Positions 56,732-64,000 of a stretch of 64,000 bases of DNA are shown piece by piece. Each line of letters starts with the position of its first letter. The stretch's first letter is position 1. The notes beneath the pieces are model-generated. The model searched no databases and was not told where the DNA came from. It saw nothing but the letters and a program-made list of their open reading frames with translations. The translations under genes were made by a program, and so were the position numbers. Source of the stretch: Paracoccaceae bacterium (GTDB lineage: Bacteria > Pseudomonadota > Alphaproteobacteria > Rhodobacterales > Rhodobacteraceae). The stretch spans positions 61,676 to 125,675 of the forward strand of contig JACONJ010000025.1 of the NCBI GenBank assembly GCA_014323785.1, given 5' to 3'.

Positions 56732-58231
56732 ATGCCCCGCCCGATTCCGATTTCCTTTGTCGAGGCCGATCTCAATTTGGTGCCCGGCTTGGCCAGCAAA
56801 ATCGCCGTCTTCGCAACTGAAGATGGCAAACCAGACCTTGGTGCGCGGCGGGTGGACCAGCTAAGTGGGGGGGCTGTCACCCGGCTGTTAGAGGCCAGGG
56901 AATGGAACAAGCTGAAAACTGGCGAAGGTGTGACCTTGGCCTATCCCGCGGGGCTCGCGGCCGCGGCGGTGATGGTGGTCAAACTGCCGAAACGGCCAAA
57001 GGAGGAGGCGCGCAAGATCGGTGCAACCCTGGCCAGATTCATGGGCGATGCCGCCCTGGCCGTGCTGGTCGGAAAACTGGCCAGAAAGCTGCTCGGCACA
57101 GCGGACTTGGCGGAACTGTCGCTCGGCTTGGCACTTCGCGCCTACAGGTTCACCGACCATAAAACCGCAAATGATGCGGACGAGGAGGACGCAACAGCGG
57201 CGCAGGCGACCATCTATTGCAGCAATCCCGAGGCAGTGGCTACCGAAGCCGAGCCGATGATGGCACTGGCCGAAGGAATATTTTTTACCCGCGATTTGGT
57301 CAATGAGCCTGCCAATGTCCTGACAACCGAAGATTTCGCCGCGCGGCTGGCCGCGATGCGGGAATTGGGCCTGGAGGTCGAAATCCTGGAAGAGGACAGG
57401 TTGGCAGAGCTTGGCATGGGGGCCCTTCTTGGGGTGGGCCAGGGCAGTGACGCGCCCTCCAAGGTCGTGGTCATGCAGTGGCATGGCGGCATGGATGCCC
57501 CCCCCTTGGCCTTAGTTGGCAAAGGTGTGGTGTTCGACACTGGCGGGATCAGTCTGAAGCCCGCAAGCGGCATGGAAAACATGACCATGGATATGGGGGG
57601 GGCTGGCGTTGTATCGGGCGTGATGCGCGCCTTGGCCCTGCGCAAGGCAAAGGCCAATGTGGTCGGTCTTGTGGGCTTGGTGGAAAATATGCCTGGGCCC
57701 AATGCACAGCGTCCCGGCGATGTCGTCACCTCGCTCAAGGGGGACACGATCGAAGTGATCAACACCGATGCCGAGGGGCGTTTGGTTCTGGCCGATGTCA
57801 TGTGGTATGCGCAGGATCGGTTCAAGCCTTCCGGCATGATCGATCTGGCCACTCTGACGGGGGCCATCATCATTGGTTTGGGCCATGAAAAAGCTGGTGT
57901 CTTCTCGAATGACGATGTGTTTTGCAATGCCTTTCTGAAGGCTGCCAGGGCAGAGGGCGAAGGTGCCTGGCGGATGCCCCTGGGCGCGGCCTATGACAAG
58001 ATGCTAAAATCGAACGTGGCCGACATGAAGAATGTCGGCGGACGGTCTGCAGGGGCGATCACTGCGGCACAGTTTCTGCAGCGCTTCGTGGCCGAGGGCA
58101 CCCCTTGGATTCATCTGGACATCGCCGGTGTGGCCAGTGTGAAATCCGCTACAACCCTGGCACCGAAAGGCGCGACAGGCTGGGGGGTGCTGGCACTCAA
58201 CCGTCTGGTGCGGGACAAATACGAAAGTTGA
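56732..58231 (+). CDS. pepA: Leucyl aminopeptidase (M17 family)
   Basis: Cytoplasmic two-metal aminopeptidase of 499 residues. The catalytic C-terminal domain shows VGKGVVFDTGGISLKPASGM (metal-binding Lys/Asp), NTDAEGRLVLADVMW (M17 signature) and LTGAIIIGLG. The N-terminal 160 residues are the variable macro-like domain. Divergent from lptF; holC follows by 3 bases. Confidence 0.95.
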   Translation: MPRPIPISFVEADLNLVPGLASKIAVFATEDGKPDLGARRVDQLSGGAVTRLLEAREWNKLKTGEGVTLAYPAGLAAAAVMVVKLPKRPKEEARKIGATLARFMGDAALAVLVGKLARKLLGTADLAELSLGLALRAYRFTDHKTANDADEEDATAAQATIYCSNPEAVATEAEPMMALAEGIFFTRDLVNEPANVLTTEDFAARLAAMRELGLEVEILEEDRLAELGMGALLGVGQGSDAPSKVVVMQWHGGMDAPPLALVGKGVVFDTGGISLKPASGMENMTMDMGGAGVVSGVMRALALRKAKANVVGLVGLVENMPGPNAQRPGDVVTSLKGDTIEVINTDAEGRLVLADVMWYAQDRFKPSGMIDLATLTGAIIIGLGHEKAGVFSNDDVFCNAFLKAARAEGEGAWRMPLGAAYDKMLKSNVADMKNVGGRSAGAITAAQFLQRFVAEGTPWIHLDIAGVASVKSATTLAPKGATGWGVLALNRLVRDKYES

Positions 58232-58234
58232 GCC

Positions 58235-58705
58235 TTGGGGGCTGTCTATTTCTACCACCTAACCCGTCGCCCACTAGAGGTGACCCTGGCGAACCTGGCG
58301 GACAGGGCACTGGCGGCGGGCTGGCCTGTTGCAGTGCGGGCAAGGTCCGAGGGGATGCTCGCACTGCTTGACGATCAGTTGTGGCTTCAGCCCGAAGATG
58401 GTTTTCTTCCTCATGGTCGTGCAGGTACCCCGCGAGAGGCCGCGCAGCCAATCCTTCTGACCCTTGGATCCGTGGCCGCGAATGCCCCGCGCTGCATCTT
58501 CAGCGTCGAGGGTGCGGCGGTGGATCCTGACGAGGTGACAGCACTTGATAGGGTGTGTGTGCTTTTTGATGGCCATGATCCCGTGGTGGTGCAGCATGCG
58601 CGGGAGCAGTGGAAAACGCTCACCACCGCAGGCTGCGCCGCGCAATACTGGTCCGAGGAAGGCGGCGCGTGGAAGATGAAAGCCGAAAGCCCTGGTGCGG
58701 ATTAG
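58235..58705 (+). CDS. holC: DNA polymerase III chi subunit
   Basis: Clamp-loader accessory protein of 156 residues linking the replisome to single-stranded DNA-binding protein. Landmarks: VYFYHLTRRPLEVTLANLAD, LDDQLWLQPEDGFLPHG and VCVLFDGHDPVVVQHAREQW. The start is a TTG at 58235, 3 bases after the pepA stop, so translation is probably coupled. It converges with tupA, overlapping 4 bases. Confidence 0.93.
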   Translation: MGAVYFYHLTRRPLEVTLANLADRALAAGWPVAVRARSEGMLALLDDQLWLQPEDGFLPHGRAGTPREAAQPILLTLGSVAANAPRCIFSVEGAAVDPDEVTALDRVCVLFDGHDPVVVQHAREQWKTLTTAGCAAQYWSEEGGAWKMKAESPGAD

Positions 58706-59511
58706 TCGGCATTTGGAAAGAAGGCCCGCACCCCGTGTATCCGGAATTCCGAGATCGCCGATTGCCCGTCCGTACCAGTCAGCCAGTCGGTAAAGGCCCG
58801 TGCCCCCGCCGCATTGGTGTTGGCGCAATGTGCGGGGTTCACCGGGATCACACCGTATTGGTTGAAAAGTGCGGGGTCGCCCTCAAACAGGATGTCGTGG
58901 GTTCTTCGGTTCCTGAATGCAAGCCAGGTTGCCCGGTCGGTCATCGTGTAGGCCCCCATTCCCACTGACAGGTTCAGCGTAGCCCCCATACCAGAGCCAG
59001 TTTCACGGTACCAGCTGCCCGAGGCAACAGCAACGTCGGCGACACCAGCCCACAGGCTCAGCTCTTTCTGATGGGTGCCGCTATCATCCCCGCGTGAGGC
59101 GAAGGGTGCTCTGGCTTGCGCGATCCGGGCGAGTGCGGCAACAGCCTCGGGTGCACCGCGGATGCCAGCCGGGTCGTCCACCGGGCCGACCAGCACGAAA
59201 TCATTGAACATCAGGTCAAGCCGCGCGGTGCCAAAGCCGGAGGCGACAAACGCCTCCTCTGCCACTTGGGCATGGACAATTAGCATGTCGCCGTCACAAC
59301 GCCGCGCATTGTTCAATGCCTGCCCCGTGCCGACTGCAACCACCCGGATATCCAGTCCCAGGGCGAACTCGGCCAGGGGCAGGAGGTAATCATAAAGGCC
59401 GGAGTTCTGGAGCGATGTGGTAGATTGCACCAACACAACCGGATCGCTCTGGGCCTGGGCCCCGGCGGCAAGGCAAAGAGAAAGTGCTGTCAGCACTGCT
59501 TGCCTTACCAC
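58702..59511 (-). CDS. tupA: Tungstate-type ABC transporter substrate-binding protein
   Basis: Periplasmic oxyanion-binding protein of 269 residues with a signal peptide ending near GAQAQ. The tungstate/molybdate-type motif VQSTTSLQNSGLYDYLLP is at about residues 28-45, followed by VVAVGTGQALNNARRCDGD and ASRGDDSGTHQKELSLW. This order and these motifs fit TupA (tungstate) better than ModA. Tungstate would serve a tungsten-containing oxidoreductase. It overlaps the ATPase gene by 7 bases. Confidence 0.88.
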   Translation of the reverse strand: MVRQAVLTALSLCLAAGAQAQSDPVVLVQSTTSLQNSGLYDYLLPLAEFALGLDIRVVAVGTGQALNNARRCDGDMLIVHAQVAEEAFVASGFGTARLDLMFNDFVLVGPVDDPAGIRGAPEAVAALARIAQARAPFASRGDDSGTHQKELSLWAGVADVAVASGSWYRETGSGMGATLNLSVGMGAYTMTDRATWLAFRNRRTHDILFEGDPALFNQYGVIPVNPAHCANTNAAGARAFTDWLTGTDGQSAISEFRIHGVRAFFPNAD

Positions 59512-60251
59512 AGCAGCCCGCCTGACAGATAGGCGCGTGCGGCTGCACTGTGCGGGGCAGCCATAAACGCTGATTTCTCGGTTACTTCCAGGCAGTGCCC
59601 CTGGTGGATGAAAGCGACCGTATCGGCCAGCCGTTGCAACTGGCCTTGGTCATGGGTCACCAGAATCACCTTGGTACCTTGGGCGGCAATGCGGGTGATC
59701 AGCACCTCAACTGTATGGGTGGCAGCGGGGTCCAGATGCGCGGTCGGCTCGTCCAGCATCAGCAAGAGCGGGTTGGCCGCCAGCGCACGGATAATGGCCA
59801 GGCGTTGCGCCTCTCCGCCCGAGAGGCGGCGGGCGGGACGGTCGGTCAGGTCGGTCAGGTTCCCAAGGCACAGAAGTGATTGCAGCCGGTCGCCCCGGAC
59901 CCCGCGCGGCACACGGGCCAGGCGGAGTGCGTGGGTCAGGTTGCCGCGCACCGAACGGCGGAGAAGCACCGGACGTTGAAACACAAGACCGACACGGCCT
60001 AACATCGGGACAGGCAAGCTGATATGGCCCTTGTCCAGTGCCACCAGCCCGGCAATGGCGCGCAGGATAAGCGATTTGCCTGCGCCATTCGGCCCAATCA
60101 GTGCCGAAATACCTCGTGGTGGCAAGTTAAACGTAATGCCATTCAGGAGCCCTGTCTGTTCCCAATTGACCTCTGCCCCGATCACCCTGATTGGCGTATC
60201 GGCGATCACCTGGCCGGGGAATGGAATGATCTGCCGCGTCGGCTCAGGCAT
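59505..60251 (-). CDS. tupC: Tungstate-type ABC transporter ATP-binding protein
   Basis: ATPase of 248 residues: Walker A GPNGAGKSLILR (about 52-63), signature LSGGEAQR and Walker B LLMLDEPTAHLDPA. It powers the TupB permease. It overlaps tupB by 8 bases and tupA by 7 bases. Confidence 0.87.
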   Translation of the reverse strand: MPEPTRQIIPFPGQVIADTPIRVIGAEVNWEQTGLLNGITFNLPPRGISALIGPNGAGKSLILRAIAGLVALDKGHISLPVPMLGRVGLVFQRPVLLRRSVRGNLTHALRLARVPRGVRGDRLQSLLCLGNLTDLTDRPARRLSGGEAQRLAIIRALAANPLLLMLDEPTAHLDPAATHTVEVLITRIAAQGTKVILVTHDQGQLQRLADTVAFIHQGHCLEVTEKSAFMAAPHSAAARAYLSGGLLW

Positions 60252-60951
60252 GGGTGGGCCCCTCCAGCCGTGCGCGCAGCCCCAGGACAGCGGCGTTCAG
60301 GATCAGCGTCATCACCAGAAGGATCATCCCCAAGCCAAGTGCTAAGGGCAACGCCCCGCGCGAGGTCTCAAGCGCGATGGCCGTTGTCATTACACGGGTC
60401 AGATGGTCGATATTGCCGCCCACCAGCATGACCGCACCCACCTCGGCCAAGGCGCGGCCCAGCCCTGCCAAAAGGGCGGTAACCAAGACAAAGCGGGCAT
60501 CCCAAAGAAGTGTGCCCATCACGTCTAGTCTCGAGGCCCCCAGAACCCGCAGCGTATCGCGGTATTCCAGATGCATCTCTGCCAGTGCACCGCGCGTCAG
60601 TACCACAATGATGGGCGTGACCAAGATGGTTTGGGCGATGATCATGGCCGCGGGTGTGTAAAGCAGGCCAAGCACGCCGAGCGGACCAGAGGCGGAAAGG
60701 ACCAGATAAACCATCAGGCCCACCACCACCGGCGGCAATCCCATCAGCGCATTGACCAGCACGATCAGTGCGCCCCGGCCGGGGAAGTGCAGCACCGCCA
60801 ATACCGCACCCAGGGGCACACCAATCAGGGCTGCGATGGCCCCCGCGCTAAGAGAGACCTGAAGGCTTAGCACCACGATTTCGATCAGGTCCGGATCACA
60901 CGTCAGAACCAGGCCAAGCGCGGTCAGAAAACTTTCGGACAAGGCGGGCAT
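60244..60951 (-). CDS. tupB: Tungstate-type ABC transporter permease
   Basis: Permease of 235 residues with about five or six membrane segments. LSLQVSLSAGAIAALIGVPL, LMGLPPVVVGLMVYLVLSAS and the coupling loop LRVLGASRLDVMG fit TupB/ModB-like proteins. It is the first gene of tupB-tupC-tupA. The 194 bases before it, up to infC, hold no gene I can support. Confidence 0.87.
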   Translation of the reverse strand: MPALSESFLTALGLVLTCDPDLIEIVVLSLQVSLSAGAIAALIGVPLGAVLAVLHFPGRGALIVLVNALMGLPPVVVGLMVYLVLSASGPLGVLGLLYTPAAMIIAQTILVTPIIVVLTRGALAEMHLEYRDTLRVLGASRLDVMGTLLWDARFVLVTALLAGLGRALAEVGAVMLVGGNIDHLTRVMTTAIALETSRGALPLALGLGMILLVMTLILNAAVLGLRARLEGPTHA

Positions 60952-61145
60952 TGGTCACCTTTGCGTCTCGGGCGGGGCGAGCCTGGTCCAGCATGATCCG
61001 TCCGCACCACCGCCACAAGCGCGGATCTGACCTACCGGCGATGATCCGCGCCACGGGGGTGATGAGAGAGAAGACACGGATCAGAGAAAGACGCACGAGG
61101 GTGTGTTGCTGCACCGCACCCGATCATGCAGCCCGGCCTTGCCCG

Positions 61146-61688
61146 CTATTTGGCGGGACTGATCACCATGACCATTTGACGGCCTTCCATCTTGGGCATG
61201 TTTTCTACCTTGCCCAGGCCTTCGACGTCAGCGGCCACACGTTCCAGCAGATCGCGACCCAGGTTCTGGTGCGCCATCTCGCGCCCGCGGAACCGTAGCG
61301 TCACCTTCACCTTGTCGCTGCTTTCCAGGAACCGCGTGACGTTGCGCATCTTGACGTCATAGTCATGGGTATCGGTGTTGGGGCGGAATTTCACCTCCTT
61401 CACCTCGATGGTCTTTTGCTTCTTCCGGGATTCGGACTCGCGCTTCTGCTGTTCGTATTTGAACTTGCCAAAATCCATAATCTTGCAGACTGGCGGGTCC
61501 GCATTGGGGGAGATTTCGACCAAGTCCAGCCCGACGTGCTGGGCCAGTTCAACGCCGCGCACGGGGCTGACGACGCCGACATTTTCGCCCTCGGCACCGA
61601 TGAGGCGTATTTCGGGGGCCCGGATACGGTCATTGACACGGGGGCCGATATCGCGCGTGGGCGGCGCATTGTGGGGTCTGCGAGCTAT
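61146..61688 (-). CDS. infC: Translation initiation factor IF-3, AUA start
   Basis: Initiation factor of 180 residues that checks the start codon and keeps subunits apart. Sections [40 protein letters not shown] and [20 protein letters not shown] are standard. Alphaproteobacterial IF-3 begins ARRPHNAPP right after the initiator; here the codon before it is ATA (61688-61686), with AAGGA 9 bases upstream. The only upstream ATG in frame (61736) would add 16 unusual residues and has no such site. IF-3 genes often use a non-standard start for autoregulation. Confidence 0.93.
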   Translation of the reverse strand: MARRPHNAPPTRDIGPRVNDRIRAPEIRLIGAEGENVGVVSPVRGVELAQHVGLDLVEISPNADPPVCKIMDFGKFKYEQQKRESESRKKQKTIEVKEVKFRPNTDTHDYDVKMRNVTRFLESSDKVKVTLRFRGREMAHQNLGRDLLERVAADVEGLGKVENMPKMEGRQMVMVISPAK

Positions 61689-61736
61689 CGGATTTTTCCT
61701 TCTTCTGCCACATAGTTTAACGAAGTCTAACCGCAT

Positions 61737-62822
61737 CCCAGCACCCTTTCAAGGCAGAACCTGGCTGGTCACCGCCAAGGGAAGATGCGTGATTGCTTTC
61801 CCGTTATGTTCCAATTGTGCCAGATAAGTGCTGTGCTATTCTGGCGGGCCACTTCCTGACTTGGGGCGGCGGGGGATGGTGCACCGATGAGTGAGGCCGT
61901 ACCTGCCACCGAAGCTGCTGTGGAAAAGGTAACCTGTGCCCTGCAATGCGCGGATCCTGAACCCGGCCGCTCAAGGGGCCCTGAAAAATGTCTTTAAGGG
62001 GGCAGCGACACCCCATGAACGAATCGATGATGTGACCGCGCAAGTCTGTGATGCGCCTAGGCCACCCCGTGCCACGGCGTCCGGAAACGAAGGTGATACC
62101 TCGCACTCTTCTGGTGCGCGTTTTTATCGCCGTAATGTCGTTTCCATGCCGCCACGTCGTGTTCCGTAAATGCCCTCGGTGCCGCAGAGCAAAATGCGCC
62201 AGCACTCGGCGATATGTTTCGTTTCTGAATTGGCGTAAAGCCACGGTATTGCAGACCTGTTTGTCAGACTTTACCGACTGTGTGGCAAGTAAACTTGACA
62301 TTCTTCACAAGAGCCTGTTGCACCCGGCAAAATGGTGGCACTGCAGAAAATATCGCTTGAGGAGAACCTCGAAGAAGCACTGGCCATAAGCACTTGGAAC
62401 AAGAGAGTAACCATAACGCAAAGCCAATTACAATAAAAGAATCGCCCGATCAATCTTGGGAGGGGGCGTGGTGCTATCTTTTCCGGTGGTGTGCTTGCCC
62501 CGAAGTATACTGGCCGATCTGCACCGGCAGCCCTGCTGCCCTTGCCCGGGTGATGTATCGGTGCGCCGTCTGGCGCGTGATGCCCGCCCGTGGATTCGCC
62601 CCGGCCCGAATTAAAATCAGTGTTTCGACTGTTTGCACGCACTGCAAATTCAGGTTGAGTCGCTGTTGTAACCCGCGCCAGTTTCGCCTTGGTAATGTCA
62701 GTTGTGCTGCTTGTCCGGTCCGTCACAAAACCTTGTTGTTACGGGTGTTCCGGCGATTTTTGAAGATTTTCACGCCGCAGGCGTTTAGTTCGTTCCTGTG
62801 GTGTAGATGGTTTACTTTCTGA
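61737..62822. other. Region without an intact gene, decayed coding remnants
   Basis: No continuous frame in these 1.1 kb matches a family. Two short pieces on the minus strand look like relics. Near 61880-61980 the frame reads AAGFRIRALQGTGYLFHSSF, close to the C-terminal end of OmpR-type winged-helix response regulators, and stops above it are in frame. Near 62520-62720 a frame reading MTDRTSSTTDITKAKLARVT seems to continue in another frame as TLILIRAGANPRAGITRQTA then HRYITRARAAGL, which could be a broken helix-turn-helix protein. Both are weak. Confidence 0.35.
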
Positions 62823-62858
62823 CACCATACACGATTTCGTTCTGCAACTGACAGGCAA

Positions 62859-62887
62859 AAGGGCCACCACCCTGGGGGGCGGCCCTT
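62859..62887 (-). terminator. Rho-independent terminator of the RTX protein gene
   Basis: AAGGGCC (62859-62865) pairs perfectly with GGCCCTT (62881-62887). On the minus strand the stem is followed by TTTTGCCT. It lies about 95 bases after the stop codon of the RTX protein gene. Confidence 0.65.
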
Positions 62888-62980
62888 GTGCTGTGTGTCC
62901 GTCCCTGCTTTGCGTCTGCCGATGGCCGAGGCTGGCATGTTGCCAAGTAATAAATGCAACCGGCCTTTACCCAAAGACCT

Positions 62981-64000
62981 TTACCCAAAGAGGAAGTCCT
63001 CTGCCGTCAGGGCCGTGTGGTCCACGCCCTCCAGCGTGATGCTGCCACCAGCCCAGGTGATGGTTGCATCACCACCTTCATCAGCAATGGCCAAGCCATC
63101 AAACCCGACATCGCTTGCAGTGATCTGGATCAGGTCCATGCCGTCTTCAAAGTCGGTGATCACGTCATCCCCGTGGCCAGTGTCGAAAGCAAAGGTATCC
63201 TTCCATTTGCCACCGGTCAGAACATCATCACCGTGACCGCCAATCAGCGTGTCGGAATACCTGCCCCCGTCAAGGGTATCATCACCACGATTTCCTGCCA
63301 GGGTATCACGCCCGACGCCGCCATTGATGACGTCGTTATCGGCACGGCCAATCAGTCTGTCGTTACCCGCACCGCCATCCACCGAGTCCCGGCCACTGGA
63401 GCCGGTCAGCGTATCGCTGGCATCGGTGCCGCCGAGCTCGTTGATCTTGCCCCTGGCCCCGGCCTTATCATCCGCATCCCCTGCAAAGATGAAGTCCTCT
63501 GCCGTCAGGGTTGCGGAGGCCACGCCCTCCAGCGTGATGCTGTCTTTGGTGTTCCAGGTGATGACGGCAGCACCTTCAGCGTTGTCGGTGATGGTCAGGG
63601 CGTCCTGGGCCACGCCCTCCAGCACGCGGCTGTTCTCTGTGCCATCTGTGGTCCAGGTGATGATGGAATCGCCCTCATCGTTACCGGTGATGGTCAGCTC
63701 ATTTTGAGAGACGCCCTCCAGCACCAGGCTGTCCCTTGTTGTCCAGGTGACGTCAACATTTTCAGCGGTGCCGGTGATGATGGTCAGCGCATCAAAGCCT
63801 TGAGGGGCACCCTCACCCCGAAAGTGGATCACATCCGTGCCACGGGTGAAGTCGGTGATGGTGTCATTCCCATGTCCATCGTAAAAGACAAAGGTATCGG
63901 CCCCGGTGCCGCCGGTCAGTCGATCATCCCCACGGCCCCCGACCAGGCGATCATTCCCACTGCCACCATAGAGCGTGTCATTCCCGGACCCGCCCCAGAG
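62981..64000 (-). CDS. RTX calcium-binding repeat protein, C-terminal part; 5' end outside the window
   Basis: The last 339 residues of a secreted protein; the frame is open to the right window edge. Nonapeptide repeats of the GGxGxDxLx type appear in two groups: at the edge (GGSGNDTLYGGSGNDRLVGG) and at about 63200-63420 (SVDGGAGNDRLIGRADNDVI and GGHGDDVLTGG). Between and after them lie four LEGV-type units (see findings). The C-terminus ALTAEDFLFG is typical of type I secretion substrates. No catalytic domain is visible in this part; transporter genes are not in the window. Confidence 0.9.
   Translation of the reverse strand, partial: LWGGSGNDTLYGGSGNDRLVGGRGDDRLTGGTGADTFVFYDGHGNDTITDFTRGTDVIHFRGEGAPQGFDALTIITGTAENVDVTWTTRDSLVLEGVSQNELTITGNDEGDSIITWTTDGTENSRVLEGVAQDALTITDNAEGAAVITWNTKDSITLEGVASATLTAEDFIFAGDADDKAGARGKINELGGTDASDTLTGSSGRDSVDGGAGNDRLIGRADNDVINGGVGRDTLAGNRGDDTLDGGRYSDTLIGGHGDDVLTGGKWKDTFAFDTGHGDDVITDFEDGMDLIQITASDVGFDGLAIADEGGDATITWAGGSITLEGVDHTALTAEDFLFG

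Noticed and set aside
63000..63730. Regularly spaced short repeats resembling a CRISPR array
   Set aside because: The repeats lie in frame within an RTX protein gene, vary in sequence and spacing, and encode repeated protein motifs.

Overview
The window looks like a chromosomal segment of an alphaproteobacterium, most probably in or near the Rhodobacteraceae. The reasons are the moderately high GC content, the run lptF-lptG-lptD-surA-pdxA-rsmA opposite pepA-holC, prfA-prmC followed by a DUF4167 gene, the pyrH-frr-uppS-cdsA-dxr-rseP run, and many ABC and TRAP uptake systems. No rRNA, tRNA, CRISPR array, integrase or intact insertion sequence was recognised. Genus and species cannot be read from the sequence.

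Left part (1-16.8 kb). A carbohydrate ABC transporter operon runs rightwards: substrate-binding protein (cut by the window edge), two permeases, a trehalase-like glycoside hydrolase, an ATPase and a short-chain dehydrogenase, mostly with 1-4 base overlaps. One permease carries an extracytoplasmic DUF11-like insert. A decayed LacI-type regulator and a two-domain SnoaL-like protein follow. Then come hisB-hisH, a secreted DUF2147 protein, and a leftward oligopeptide-type ABC operon (binding protein, OppB-like, extended OppC-like, fused double ATPase).

Housekeeping block (17-22 kb). miaA diverges from pyrH-frr-uppS-cdsA-dxr. rseP would normally follow dxr directly. Here a 17 kb accessory block (22.07-39.06 kb) lies between them, and a second, diverged copy of the last 219 bases of dxr sits directly before rseP.

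Accessory block (22-39 kb). The rightward operon encodes a TRAP transporter, a beta-hydroxyacid dehydrogenase, an aldehyde dehydrogenase, a SelA-like PLP protein and two proteins (DUF4392 and DUF1445) that together correspond to the two halves of mammalian D-glutamate cyclase. It meets a leftward set: a class V aminotransferase-like protein, two tandem dimethylglycine/sarcosine dehydrogenase-like flavoproteins and an MttB-family methyltransferase. This looks like a catabolic island for an N-methylated and/or D-amino acid or lactam compound. The substrate is not known.

Right part (39-64 kb). rseP, gpt, fabI, a sugar-acid dehydratase, a GmrSD-like defence gene broken by a frameshift in a G6 run, prfA-prmC, a DUF4167 gene, the lipopolysaccharide-export/ribosome-maturation operon, pepA-holC, a tungstate-type ABC transporter (tupBCA), infC (apparently starting on AUA) and, after 1.2 kb of decayed sequence, the 3' end of an RTX-type secreted protein gene.
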